DNA of 64,000 nt from Herbinix hemicellulosilytica (GCF_002904165.1 NZ_CVTD020000027.1:40262-104261), one strand, 5' to 3'. Shown: positions 8,827 to 17,897, counted from the first letter of the stretch. Notes: generated by a model not told the origin, from the sequence alone. Numbers and translations: made by a program.

Positions 8827-9594
8827 TTACTTTTTATTGTACCCGTATATTTCCAGGATTTCTTCCGTATAATATCCCGGTTCTTTGTATACAATTAAGG
8901 GGGCCTCTACCAAAAGGTTTCTTCCGCCGCCTTTCACAAATTCCAGCAGCACCATATTGGGTTCTTTATTTATATAAGGATAAACCAATCTCATGCGTTT
9001 AGGCTCCAATTTATACAAACAGCATGTATTAATAATATCAACCAGCCGAAAGGGTCTGTGAACCATATAAAATCTTCCGTTAGGCTTAAGAACCCCGGCG
9101 GCTTCCCGTACCACATCTTCCAGAGTACATAAAATCTCATGTCTTGCTATGGCTTTTGCCGAATTCGGATTTACAAGACCATGGCTGTGGTTCATATATG
9201 GAGGATTGCTGGTAACAACATCAAAGGAAGCCATACCAAATATTTTAGAGGCCTCCTTGATATCACCATACACAATATCAATTTTATCTTCCAGTTTGTT
9301 TAGAATGACGCTTCTTTTTGCCATATCGACGCTTTCTTCCTGAATTTCCAGCCCTGTAAAATGTCTGCCCGGTGTTTTAGCCTCCAAAAGGATGGGAATT
9401 ATACCGGTTCCCGTTCCTAAATCAAGCACGGTTTCGCCGGATAGAACTTTGGCGAAACCGGACAGAAGTACGGCATCCATTCCAAAACAAAACTGATTTG
9501 TACTTTGAATTATTTTATAATCATTTCTGTGAAGCTCGTCCAATCTCTCGCCGGGCTTCAAAATTATATTTAAATTATCCATATTATTCATCAT
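8827..9594 (-). CDS. tRNA1(Val) adenine-N6 methyltransferase-like (YabB/TrmN6 family)
   Basis: A class I SAM methyltransferase of about 255 aa. The GxGxG-like loop is VLDLGTGTGIIPILL, the acidic ribose-binding residue follows in TGLEIQ, and the catalytic NPPY motif of N6-adenine methyltransferases is clear (VVTSNPPYMNH). E. coli TrmN6 modifies A37 of tRNA-Val; the substrate in Firmicutes is inferred. The start region reads TTG-ATG-ATG, then a further ATG, so the first residue is uncertain by a few codons. It overlaps the end of ricT, implying coupled translation. Confidence 0.87.
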   Translation of the reverse strand: MMNNMDNLNIILKPGERLDELHRNDYKIIQSTNQFCFGMDAVLLSGFAKVLSGETVLDLGTGTGIIPILLEAKTPGRHFTGLEIQEESVDMAKRSVILNKLEDKIDIVYGDIKEASKIFGMASFDVVTSNPPYMNHSHGLVNPNSAKAIARHEILCTLEDVVREAAGVLKPNGRFYMVHRPFRLVDIINTCCLYKLEPKRMRLVYPYINKEPNMVLLEFVKGGGRNLLVEAPLIVYKEPGYYTEEILEIYGYNKK

Positions 9595-10501
9595 CAAGAA
9601 GGGATTTACCTTCTTCTTTCTCCAACAGTTCCAGTTCTCTTAATTCTTCGTCTTCAATGTTATTATTATTTTTCTCCTTTTTCTTTTTCGGAGTAAATAT
9701 AAGGTCTTCCGCCTTGTATTCCCGAACTTCCTTTTCGTCATTTTCCAAAGTTACAATCACTTTTACCAACTGTTTTAATACGCTGACGCTTTGAACCTCA
9801 CCCTGCAGGTTATCATTGGTAGTAACAATATCACCTACGTCAGGAAGTTTAGCATTCAGTTCCTCATAAGCTTCCTGCTCATTTTTTAAGCAGCACATAA
9901 GCCTTCCGCATACACCTGATATTTTAGTCGGGTTAAGGGAAAGATTTTGCTCTTTGGCCATTTTAATTGAAACCGGCGTAAATTCCGACAGATGAGAGTT
10001 GCAGCAAAGGGTCCTTCCGCATATGCCAATACCTCCCATAATTTTGGTTTCATCTCTCACCCCGATTTGTCTAAGTTCAATTCTGGTCTTAAAGACCGAT
10101 GCCAAATCCTTGACCAGTTCCCTGAAGTCAATTCTTCCGTCAGCAGTAAAGTAAAACAATATTTTATTGTTATCAAATGTATACTCAGTATCTATAAGCT
10201 TCATTTCCAAACCGTGTTTTTTTATCTTTTCAAGGCAAATCTTAAATGCCTCTTTTTCCTTTTCTTTATTTCTTCTTTCTATTTCATCATCTTCAGGAGT
10301 AGCTTTTCTTATCACTGGTTTAAGAGTCTGAATAATTTTTTCATCTTCTATTTCCCTTAATCCCAAAACCACTTTGCCGTATTCTATTCCTCTGGCTGTT
10401 TCAACAATTACATTATCGCCGACATTTATATCAAAACCTGCAGGATCAAAATAATATATTTTTCCTGCTTTCCTGAATCTTACTCCTATAACTTTAGCCA
10501 T
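9584..10501 (-). CDS. ricT: PSP1-domain protein RicT (YaaT)
   Basis: A 305-aa cytoplasmic protein. In B. subtilis, RicT (YaaT) forms the Fe-S-containing Y-complex with RicA and RicF, which directs RNase Y processing and affects competence, sporulation and biofilm formation. The PSP1 core contains the conserved cysteine pairs CGRTLCC and CGRLMCC (about residues 160-206) that can ligate iron-sulphur clusters. A lysine/asparagine-rich and acidic tail (about 270-305) extends past the core. It overlaps holB by 8 bases and the methyltransferase gene by 11. No ricA or ricF gene is seen in this window. Confidence 0.94.
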   Translation of the reverse strand: MAKVIGVRFRKAGKIYYFDPAGFDINVGDNVIVETARGIEYGKVVLGLREIEDEKIIQTLKPVIRKATPEDDEIERRNKEKEKEAFKICLEKIKKHGLEMKLIDTEYTFDNNKILFYFTADGRIDFRELVKDLASVFKTRIELRQIGVRDETKIMGGIGICGRTLCCNSHLSEFTPVSIKMAKEQNLSLNPTKISGVCGRLMCCLKNEQEAYEELNAKLPDVGDIVTTNDNLQGEVQSVSVLKQLVKVIVTLENDEKEVREYKAEDLIFTPKKKKEKNNNNIEDEELRELELLEKEEGKSLLDDE

Positions 10502-11489
10502 TGTAATTCTCCTTTATATGAAGTAACATCAATTCTATTGTTATATCTAAATTAACATTGGCTGTTAATTTAGCTTTTGCCTCATCCATAGACTTGATGA
10601 TATTTTCAATTTGGTCATAGCTTCTGGTATTAGCCTGTTTCTTAATAATCTGATATTCATCTTTAAAAAGCATTAAATTCGGATCATTACTTGCCTTCAG
10701 AATTAAAACATCTCTGAACCAAAGCAGCATGATATCGATGTATTCAAAAACAGTCTCTTTATTCTCAGATATCGTCTTTATACCGGATATAATCTCATGA
10801 AGTTCCATATCATCCAAATATCTAAGTATATGGAATATGTCTTCCTTTTTCTTTTCAAAATCCTCCGAAGATGCATACTTTATAGCCTTGCCCACATTTC
10901 CGCCCGAAAAATTTGCTGCTATTTCCGCCTTATAATCAGGTATCCGATATTTTAACATTAAAAGTTCTTTGATTAATTCTTTATTTACAGGCTTTAGATC
11001 CAAAATAACACATCGGGACAGAATAGTAGGTAAAAGCGTATTGATATTGCAGCAAAGTAAAATAATTATCGCATATTCAGGCGGTTCTTCTATTGTTTTT
11101 AGCAGGGCATTCTGGGCATTTTCCGTCATTTTATCTGCTTCTTCAATAATATATATTTTATAGCGGCTTTGATACGGTTTAACCATAATGTCCGCATTTA
11201 TCCTAGTCCGGATTTCATCCACACCAATGCTGCTTTTTTCATTGTTTATCCACAAAATATCCGGATGATTTCTGCTGTCTGCCTGTATGCATGACTTGCA
11301 TTTATTGCAGGAATTTAAGCCCTCTTCTGTACATTGCAGTGTTTTTGCAAATGACAAGGCCAAAGTTTTTTTGCCCATGCCTTCTTCTCCGTGTAAGATA
11401 TATGCATGGGAAACTTTTTTTAACCTAATGGCGTTTTGCAAATGTTTTATAATCCTCTTATGTCCTATTATTTGATTAAAATCCTGCAT
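10494..11489 (-). CDS. holB: DNA polymerase III delta' subunit
   Basis: A clamp-loader subunit: 331 aa with an AAA+ domain. The Walker A-like loop is HGEEGMGKKT (about 34-43), followed by a four-cysteine zinc module (CNKCKSC plus an upstream Cys, about 53-67) and the sensor segments ALLKTIEEPP and LSRC. In the clamp loader it helps open and load the beta sliding clamp, whose gene dnaN is also in this window. The synteny yaaR-holB-ricT matches B. subtilis. Confidence 0.95.
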   Translation of the reverse strand: MQDFNQIIGHKRIIKHLQNAIRLKKVSHAYILHGEEGMGKKTLALSFAKTLQCTEEGLNSCNKCKSCIQADSRNHPDILWINNEKSSIGVDEIRTRINADIMVKPYQSRYKIYIIEEADKMTENAQNALLKTIEEPPEYAIIILLCCNINTLLPTILSRCVILDLKPVNKELIKELLMLKYRIPDYKAEIAANFSGGNVGKAIKYASSEDFEKKKEDIFHILRYLDDMELHEIISGIKTISENKETVFEYIDIMLLWFRDVLILKASNDPNLMLFKDEYQIIKKQANTRSYDQIENIIKSMDEAKAKLTANVNLDITIELMLLHIKENYNG

Positions 11490-11508
11490 TTAAACACTCC
11501 TATAAAAT

Positions 11509-11949
11509 TTAAGTCAACAAATCTATTAACATCCCTCTTATTTCATCAATTTTATTTAATATCAGAATATGGTCTTTTTCGTCTTTTATAAGTTCAGCCG
11601 CCAGCTCGTCCAGTTCTTTGTTGACTAATTTTATCATGGTATATACTCTGTGCCTGCCTTTTCTGTCAAGGAAGTTTTCTCTTGTAAACTTATGTGACCG
11701 GCTTACAATCTCGTTTAAAAAACCCCTGATCAGTTCCCTGTAATGCTTCATATCCCTTATGTCCATACGTTTTCCAAGTTTTTTGCCCTGGGCGGTTATT
11801 TCTTCAAGCATAAGATTAAGTCTGGCCTGAAGATTTTGATCTTCTATCTGAGAAATCAAAGTAAACTTAAAAGAACCGTCTGATTGCTGAACCGTCGGCT
11901 TATTTGTAGGTTGATACACCTGTTGCAATTGATTTACTTTTATATCCAT
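11509..11949 (-). CDS. yaaR: YaaR family protein (DUF327)
   Basis: A 146-aa, highly helical and charged protein of the YaaR/DUF327 family, which has no assigned biochemical role. The typical segment [19 protein letters not shown] is present in the middle, followed by R-K-G-R-H-R-V-Y. The start is the ATG six bases after AAAGGAG; the open frame continues upstream without a ribosome site. It lies 19 bases ahead of holB, as in Bacillus. Confidence 0.85.
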   Translation of the reverse strand: MDIKVNQLQQVYQPTNKPTVQQSDGSFKFTLISQIEDQNLQARLNLMLEEITAQGKKLGKRMDIRDMKHYRELIRGFLNEIVSRSHKFTRENFLDRKGRHRVYTMIKLVNKELDELAAELIKDEKDHILILNKIDEIRGMLIDLLT

Positions 11950-12029
11950 AAGCTGCTCCTTTGTAATATTGGGTAAGCTGATCCGTGTATTGTGATTATA
12001 CCACAATTCACCTAGGGTTTACAGTATGT

Positions 12030-12635
12030 TTATATAATAACCTTTCTTCCGATGTAATATTTTATATCGTTTGTTATTTCCTGAATACACTTATCGATAT
12101 CTGTGTTTTGGTATCTCTTTTTTATACCATAGGCAGCTATATTTTCTTCCGAAAAATCTATGCTGTCTGCAAGAAATCTTCTGCACAGTTCAGTGTATTT
12201 TGGATTTTCCTGTTTTTGCTCTCTTAGTAAAGCCCTCATAAGCCTTGTGCCGTCATCTACTTCAATATAGATGGGAATGACTTTATCATGGCCGAAATAG
12301 TCTCTGATTTGCCCGTAGCTTTCTAAAGTCCCCATCATCAGATAATCATTCTTATCAAGGTCTATTTGTCCGTCATTGACCGTAAAGTAACGCCATATAC
12401 CGTGTACGGTATTATACGAACGATGTTCAATTATTTTATTTTGATTTTTAAGTTCTTCAAACTTTTTTTCATCTACAAAATGGTACTCCACTCCGTCAGT
12501 TTCCGAGACCCTTATGGGTCTGGTTGTATACATAACAACCGTCTTTAAGCCTAATTCCTTATTTTCCAAAAGTTTTTTATATATGGTATCCTTACCGGAT
12601 GCACTTTTCCCTATAATAATAAAAATTTTTGGCAT
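12030..12635 (-). CDS. Guanylate kinase-like P-loop protein
   Basis: A 201-aa P-loop kinase with a guanylate-kinase-like layout: Walker A GKSASGKDT (about 9-17), then YTTRPIRVSETDGVEYHFV, the GMP-binding Arg/Tyr region of the Gmk family. The P-loop differs from the usual GPSGxGKST of housekeeping Gmk, and the segment after the GMP region (IEHRSYNTVHGIWRYFT) is also divergent. It occupies the place of tmk/yaaQ in the B. subtilis order, directly ahead of yaaR-holB. It could be a second guanylate kinase or a kinase of another nucleotide; I cannot decide which. Confidence 0.72.
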   Translation of the reverse strand: MPKIFIIIGKSASGKDTIYKKLLENKELGLKTVVMYTTRPIRVSETDGVEYHFVDEKKFEELKNQNKIIEHRSYNTVHGIWRYFTVNDGQIDLDKNDYLMMGTLESYGQIRDYFGHDKVIPIYIEVDDGTRLMRALLREQKQENPKYTELCRRFLADSIDFSEENIAAYGIKKRYQNTDIDKCIQEITNDIKYYIGRKVII

Positions 12636-12761
12636 AATATTCGGTCCTTTCTTATGTCTTGCCTTTTATTGTCCGAAATTCAATAATTATATTATACCCT
12701 AATTGAATACTTCTTTGGTAAAATTATTATGATCTCATCTTTTTACATTTCATAAATATTG

Positions 12762-12802
12762 AAAAAGTCTCAACCTAATATAATATCCGGCCGAGACTTT
12801 TT
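12762..12802 (-). terminator. Terminator-like hairpin after the GGDEF gene
   Basis: A perfect 10-bp stem (AAAAAGTCTC / GAGACTTTTT) with a 21-base loop. The T-run is part of the stem on the minus strand. It lies 10 bases past the end of the GGDEF gene. Confidence 0.6.
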
Positions 12803-12812
12803 GTCAATTTTA

Positions 12813-14723
12813 TTACAAAATGTTTCCTTTTATATTTAAAGCCTTTTTCTCATGTTTTTGCTTGTACATATTTACATCAGCTTCTACCAAGCATTCTTCG
12901 ACAGTAGTATTTTCATCAGGCTGAATAAGGCTCCATCCATAGCTTACATAAACATTGAAATTATATTTGCCGCTTTGATTAAATTTTTCAAGCTCTTCTA
13001 TAAACCTTTTTATAAACCTTTTTCCCTTATTTTCATTATATTCCAGCCCTATTATTATAAATTCGTCACCGCCAAAACGTATACATATTTCATCGTCGTC
13101 AGCCGCATATGCCAAAGCATCAGCCACTGTCTTTAATGCAATATCTCCTCCTGCGTGGCCAAAATTATCATTTATCATTTTTAATTTATCCAAATCGACG
13201 GTCATAACCATAAGTTTAACCTTTTTTTCAACCGCCTGCTTTAAATATTTTTCGCCCAGGGTTTCAAGTCCTCTCCTGTTATAAAGACCTGTCAGTTCAT
13301 CCCTGATATACATATCTTCCAGCTTATAGACAAGCCTTTTCAATTCGTTATGTACCCTGATATTCTCCAAAGCATTGCTTACATTTATCATCCATGCCTG
13401 GAATGTAATCATGTATGTCTGAATTTTTTCAAATGCTATAGCCACATATCCAAAGTCTATGTCACGATGATGAAGCATGGTAAAGAAATATATTAAAGGT
13501 TTATCATCAACAAACTGTGGGGGAATTAAATATTTTCTTTGAAATTTTATTTTGCTGTAGTCCACACGGTTTTTTATCCCCACTTCCATAATCATTTCTT
13601 CATCCCGGCTTCTTTCAATATCCGCTTCATCTTCTTTTATACTCAGCCAATCCTTGTAAAGACACATATAAAAATCTGTAAAACCTATATTTTCGTATAC
13701 ATAATATCTGAGCCTGCTGTCTATTTCTTCTAATTTTGTAATTCCGGTTAGATCGGCTGACATATATGCATTTCTGGTTACTTCCCTTTGCAAAGCCTCA
13801 TTTCTAGTATACAGCCTTCTGTTACGGCCTTTCTTTTCGGATTCTGCCTTGTATTTACACCCGCAGGATTCTCTGAATATTGTTTTCGTTTCTATGTATG
13901 AATCTTTTTTTTCCTTAATCCCGCGGTTAATACGGTCAATCTTGTCTACCGCTTCCATGCCCATCAAATCAACCGGAACCAAAGCTGTTGTTATAGAGGG
14001 ATAGAATTCGGATGCATCTATTGTATTATCGCATCCTGAGACTGCAATGTCTTTCGGTACCGATAAGCCATGTCTTTCCAATGCCTGTATAACGGTGATA
14101 GCCATATAGTCGTTGGCGCATATAATGGCTTGTGGCAGTTCCATGGAAGAAGACAGCCAATAATCAACGGCCTCATTAGGCTTTCTCTTCCAAAAATCCC
14201 CGTAATATATTCTTTCTTCTTCAACGGGTATATTGTATTCTGCCAGTATCCTTTTATAACATTCAAGCCTTTTTTCAGAATCAGGAAAACCTTTAGGCCC
14301 TGCCAAAAAGTTCAGCCTTGTCATTCCGTGGTCTACGATAAAATGCCTGATTATTTGCTCCAGAACCTTATAATCGTCAACTAAAACATTATAATACTCA
14401 TCTATTCTTCTTCTTACACTAACAACAGGGCAATGGCTTCTTTTGCGAATATTCTCCCTTATTTTTTGTTCCAATCCTTCTATGGCCATAGTATCAGGAG
14501 CTAAAATGATACCGTCAAGGTCCTCGTAGCTTGGCAAATCAGCTATCTTCATTTCCCCTTTGTCGTATTCATTTTTACCGTAACTTTCAAAATTGGTAAA
14601 AAAAGCAACGTTATAATCAAGCTCCCGAGCCCGTAAAGAAATGCCCCTGCTTAGGCGCTCCTGAAACTCACCGTTAATTTGAGAGATAAATACACCTATT
14701 GTTTTTCGTCCGTTGAAAAACAC
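12813..14723 (-). CDS. LacI-type sensor / GGDEF diguanylate cyclase
   Basis: A 636-aa, apparently cytoplasmic protein. Residues about 1-290 resemble the sugar-binding half of LacI/GalR regulators (KTIGVFISQINGEFQERLSRGI, then A-I-I-C-A-N-D-Y-M-A, D-I-A-V-S-G-C-D-N), but there is no helix-turn-helix before it and no membrane helix. A middle region of about 170 residues has no name I can give. The C-terminus (about 465-636) is a GGDEF domain with RDELTGLYNRRG and an intact GGDEF signature near residue 550, so it should make cyclic di-GMP from GTP. The RxxD inhibitory site normally just before it is not present (DDDE there). It starts with GTG behind AAGGAG. The ligand is unknown. Confidence 0.86.
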   Translation of the reverse strand: MFFNGRKTIGVFISQINGEFQERLSRGISLRARELDYNVAFFTNFESYGKNEYDKGEMKIADLPSYEDLDGIILAPDTMAIEGLEQKIRENIRKRSHCPVVSVRRRIDEYYNVLVDDYKVLEQIIRHFIVDHGMTRLNFLAGPKGFPDSEKRLECYKRILAEYNIPVEEERIYYGDFWKRKPNEAVDYWLSSSMELPQAIICANDYMAITVIQALERHGLSVPKDIAVSGCDNTIDASEFYPSITTALVPVDLMGMEAVDKIDRINRGIKEKKDSYIETKTIFRESCGCKYKAESEKKGRNRRLYTRNEALQREVTRNAYMSADLTGITKLEEIDSRLRYYVYENIGFTDFYMCLYKDWLSIKEDEADIERSRDEEMIMEVGIKNRVDYSKIKFQRKYLIPPQFVDDKPLIYFFTMLHHRDIDFGYVAIAFEKIQTYMITFQAWMINVSNALENIRVHNELKRLVYKLEDMYIRDELTGLYNRRGLETLGEKYLKQAVEKKVKLMVMTVDLDKLKMINDNFGHAGGDIALKTVADALAYAADDDEICIRFGGDEFIIIGLEYNENKGKRFIKRFIEELEKFNQSGKYNFNVYVSYGWSLIQPDENTTVEECLVEADVNMYKQKHEKKALNIKGNIL

Positions 14724-14861
14724 CTATCATTCTCCTTGTTCATAGCATCATTCGAACGTGGCTAAAAAAATAATTCCTTCTTACTATAATATTAATATAT
14801 TTCATATTAAAAAACAATAGAATTCTCTCAATTAGATAAACTGTTTAAATCTGTCGAATTA

Positions 14862-15656
14862 TTATGATAAAATCATCCTATCGTTTGCGAACTCACCTTT
14901 GCTGACACTTTCAAATTTCTGCAAAAGATCCGCCACTTTAAGCTTGCTCTTTTCTTCTCCGCTTACATCATAAATTATATTTCCTTCATACATCATAATT
15001 AAACGGTTTCCGTACTGAATGGCATGCTTCATATTATGGGTTACCATTAAGGTTGTCAAGGAATTGGCGGTTACAATCTGTTGTGTAAGCTCCAGGACCC
15101 TCTCGGCAGTCTTAGGGTCCAGTGCAGCCGTATGTTCGTCAAGTAACAGAAGTTTTGGTTGCTGTAATGTAGCCATAAGAAGAGTTAATGCCTGTCTTTG
15201 CCCTCCGGAAAGTAGTCCTACCTTGGTACTCATTCTGCTTTCCAGGCCCAAATCAAGGTTTTTTAACATTTCCATATAAAGTTGTTTTTCTTCTTTTGTT
15301 ATTCCCCATTTAAGTCCTCGGCGTTTTCCTCTCCGGTAGGCCAAAGCCAAATTTTCCTGTATTTCCATATTTGCTGCGGTACCCATCATAGGATCTTGAA
15401 ATACCCTGCCCAAATATTTGGCCCTTTTGTATTCCGGAAGATTTGTTATGGGTTCGCCGTCAAGCAGTATCTTACCGCTGTCCGGAGGATAAACACCGGC
15501 AATAAGGTTAAGCATAGTGGATTTTCCTGCTCCGTTGCCGCCGATAACCGTAACAAAATCCCCTTTTTTAAGATGTAATGACAGGCCGTTTATTGCCAAT
15601 TTTTCATTGACTGTATTTTTGTTAAATGTTTTATATATATTTTCTAGTTTAAGCAT
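14862..15656 (-). CDS. ABC importer ATP-binding protein (COG1101 type)
   Basis: The 264-aa ATPase of a three-gene ABC importer. Walker A is GGNGAGKST (about 39-47), the signature is LLSGGQRQALTLL, and Walker B with the following D-loop is LLLLDEHTAALDP. The His switch is in MVTHNM. The start ATG overlaps the permease stop codon by one base (TAATG), indicating coupled translation. Systems of this composition include the tryptophan/tyrosine-linked TrpXYZ importers, but no T-box is seen, so the substrate is left open. Confidence 0.88.
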   Translation of the reverse strand: MLKLENIYKTFNKNTVNEKLAINGLSLHLKKGDFVTVIGGNGAGKSTMLNLIAGVYPPDSGKILLDGEPITNLPEYKRAKYLGRVFQDPMMGTAANMEIQENLALAYRRGKRRGLKWGITKEEKQLYMEMLKNLDLGLESRMSTKVGLLSGGQRQALTLLMATLQQPKLLLLDEHTAALDPKTAERVLELTQQIVTANSLTTLMVTHNMKHAIQYGNRLIMMYEGNIIYDVSGEEKSKLKVADLLQKFESVSKGEFANDRMILS

Positions 15657-16591
15657 TATTTATGTACCTCCTTACGTACAGATACCCTTTTTTTATCCAG
15701 GAAATTAGGGATAGACAAGGCTATAGCGACCACAACAGCGGTAAACAGCTTCATATCATTTGTATCAAAGCCCAGGCGAAGAACCATGGAAATAATTATC
15801 CTGTAAAGCATAGAACCGCACATAATTGCAGTCATCTTTACGGCAAAATTTTTAGCCTTGAAAAACAGGACTTCTCCCAAAACTATAGATGCCAGGCCTA
15901 TAACAATAGCTCCCTGACCCATTGATACGTCAGCATAACCTTGGGTTTGAGTAACCAGTGCTCCGGATAAAGCGATAAAGCCGTTACTGATTGCAAGGCC
16001 TATTATTTTTGTCATATCCGTATTAACTCCCTGCGCCCTTACCATGGTTTCATTATTTCCCGTAGCCCTGACACAACAACCGATTTCAGTACCGAAGAGC
16101 CAATAAAGAAATGCTATGGTTGCTACCGAAAAAATTATGCTTACCACAAAAACAACGGAGGTTTGAAGCGTATAATCCCTGATACCCAATTCGGTTGCTG
16201 ATGGCAACATATCCTTTATAACGGAAATCATAGTCGGCTTACCTATAAGCGAAACATTGGGTTGTCCCATTATTTTTAAATTTATTGAATATAAGCCGAA
16301 CATAGTGAGAATACCGGACAAAATGGAAGGAATTTTAAGTTTAGTGTGTAAAAGACCGGTAACAGTTCCGGCAGCCATACCGGCAAGCAAAGAAACTAAT
16401 AAGCTTATGTAAGGATTCCAGTCAAAGACAACAACCAGGACCGAACTGATACTTCCTCCCAGGGCAAAACTTCCTTCGCAGGTAAGATCTGCTATATTTA
16501 AAATTCTAAATGTAATAAAAACTCCGAGAGCAAATGTAGTCCATGTCAAGCCCTGAGCCACGGCACCAAATAAAGACAGGAGTAAATTCAT
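15656..16591 (-). CDS. ABC importer permease (COG4120 type)
   Basis: A hydrophobic 311-aa permease of the branched-chain/ribose-type (BPD_transp_2) family, with about eight to nine membrane segments. FRILNIADLTCEGSFALGGSISS and the cytoplasmic coupling segment CCVRATGNNETMVRAQGVNT are characteristic. Three in-frame ATGs lie close together after GAAGGG; I chose the one with usable spacing, so the start is uncertain by up to seven codons. It is flanked by the binding-protein and ATPase genes of the same importer. Confidence 0.86.
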   Translation of the reverse strand: MNLLLSLFGAVAQGLTWTTFALGVFITFRILNIADLTCEGSFALGGSISSVLVVVFDWNPYISLLVSLLAGMAAGTVTGLLHTKLKIPSILSGILTMFGLYSINLKIMGQPNVSLIGKPTMISVIKDMLPSATELGIRDYTLQTSVVFVVSIIFSVATIAFLYWLFGTEIGCCVRATGNNETMVRAQGVNTDMTKIIGLAISNGFIALSGALVTQTQGYADVSMGQGAIVIGLASIVLGEVLFFKAKNFAVKMTAIMCGSMLYRIIISMVLRLGFDTNDMKLFTAVVVAIALSIPNFLDKKRVSVRKEVHK

Positions 16592-16695
16592 AATATCCAT
16601 TCCCTTCGTCAAAAATGTTTAGATTAAGTAAATTATACTTCAAAAGGAGGGGTATTAAAATCCCCCTCCCATACGATATGGTAAATTTAGGACTT

Positions 16696-17655
16696 TTACT
16701 GTTCCAATAATTCCTCCGGAATTTCAATTCCCAATTGTTTAGCCACTTCTTCGTTTACGGTCAGAGTATATTCATCATCCGGAAGATATGCTATAGGCAT
16801 AGTTGCCGTATCTGCTTCTTTTCTTAATATTTTTACAGCCTGTTCACCGGTTAACCATCCGAGCCTGTAATAGTCGATTCCGTATGTGGCAAGGCCTCCG
16901 TTATTTACCATACCTTCTTCTCCACAGAAAACAGGTAACTTGTTGGAATTTGCCACCATGGCTACCGTCGGCATACCTGTTGCTATAGTATTATCCGTAG
17001 GAGCATAAATAGCATCTACTTTTCCAACCAATGACTGGACTACCTGCTCGATTTCATTGGTATTGGAAACCGTAGCTTCAATCATTTCAAGATTAAACTC
17101 TTTTGCGGCTTCTTTAGCCATTTCCACCTGAATCTTGGAATTGCTTTCGGCAGAACAATATAATACCGCTACTTTTTTGGCATCCGGAAGAAACTTGGTA
17201 ATAAGTTCTATCTGCTTTCTTACCGGAGTTAAATCCGAAGTTCCTGATACGTTTCCTCCGGGTTTTTCATTGGACTCAACAAGACCTGATCCTGCCGGAT
17301 CTGTTACGGCAGTTACCAGAATCGGAATATCTTTTGTTGCATTGGCAACAGCCTGAGCGGCAGGAGTGGCGATTGCCAGTATAAGATCACATCCGTCGTT
17401 TACAAGCTTTGTTGCTATGGTATTTGCGGTTGCCTGATCATTTTGGGCAATCTGATAATCTATTTCGATATTTTCTCCTTCTATGTACCCCGCTTCTTTT
17501 AAAGCATCAACAAAACCCTTATAGCTGGCATCCAGTGCATCATGTCTAACCAATTGGTTTACACCGATTTTTATTACCTTCTCTTTTTTTGAACATCCGG
17601 CAAGAAGGCTTCCTGCCATTGCGACAACCAGAAGGGCAATTATTGTTCTCCTCAT
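16696..17655 (-). CDS. ABC importer substrate-binding lipoprotein (TrpX/COG2984 type)
   Basis: A 319-aa secreted lipoprotein: positive N-terminus, hydrophobic helix and lipobox L-L-A-G-C at residues 17-21. The mature part is a type I periplasmic-binding fold of the ABC_sub_bind family (LVNDGCDLILAIATPAAQAVANATKDIPILVTAVTDP in pieces; G-N-V-S-G-T-S-D; LPVFCGEEG). This family includes TrpX, which binds tryptophan or tyrosine, but other ligands are known or predicted. The gene is the first of the three-gene operon and has a very good promoter about 75 bases upstream. Confidence 0.88.
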   Translation of the reverse strand: MRRTIIALLVVAMAGSLLAGCSKKEKVIKIGVNQLVRHDALDASYKGFVDALKEAGYIEGENIEIDYQIAQNDQATANTIATKLVNDGCDLILAIATPAAQAVANATKDIPILVTAVTDPAGSGLVESNEKPGGNVSGTSDLTPVRKQIELITKFLPDAKKVAVLYCSAESNSKIQVEMAKEAAKEFNLEMIEATVSNTNEIEQVVQSLVGKVDAIYAPTDNTIATGMPTVAMVANSNKLPVFCGEEGMVNNGGLATYGIDYYRLGWLTGEQAVKILRKEADTATMPIAYLPDDEYTLTVNEEVAKQLGIEIPEELLEQ

Positions 17656-17700
17656 TTCCTACCTCCTTATATTATATAACCAAATTCCTCTGCTTTATCA

Positions 17701-17716
17701 CTTTGACGCTTTGACG
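17701..17716. repeat. 8-bp tandem direct repeat CTTTGACG x2 (possible operator)
   Basis: Two exact, adjacent copies of CTTTGACG, followed by CTTT of a third, lie in the leader between the ABC operon's -10 box and its ribosome site. A regulator bound here could block transcription, but no candidate factor is adjacent. Confidence 0.35.
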
Positions 17717-17730
17717 CTTTTAATGGGTAA

Positions 17731-17759
17731 AGTATACTATGGTTTATAATATTCGTCAA
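17731..17759 (-). promoter_or_regulatory. Sigma-A promoter of the ABC importer operon
   Basis: Minus strand: TTGACG, 17-base spacer, TATACT. Five of six matches in each box, about 75 bases before the binding-protein start. Confidence 0.78.
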
Positions 17760-17840
17760 TACCTAAATTTAATTGCAAAATAAATTGTGAGGTACAAATA
17801 CTATATTAAGAGCGTAAGCTATCATTTCATTATTAAAATA

Positions 17841-17890
17841 AAAAAAAGCTTTGCCTTTATACCCAAACGTAGTTTTAACGGCAAAGCCTT
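17841..17890 (-). terminator. Rho-independent terminator of the DUF1893 gene
   Basis: An 11-bp stem (arms built on GGCTTTGCC and GGCAAAGC, one G-T pair), a 24-base loop and a run of Ts on the minus strand, starting 8 bases past the stop codon. Confidence 0.82.
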
Positions 17891-17897
17891 AAAATTC

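Noticed and set aside
8775..8894. 40-residue N-terminal extension of RsmI
   Set aside because: The ATG at 8774 has the ribosome site and yields the usual family length; the extension is Lys/Tyr-rich and unlike RsmI.
17656..17730. T-box riboswitch before the Trp-type ABC operon
   Set aside because: Only about 75 bases separate promoter and gene, with no specifier stem or AGGGTGGNACCGCG sequence.
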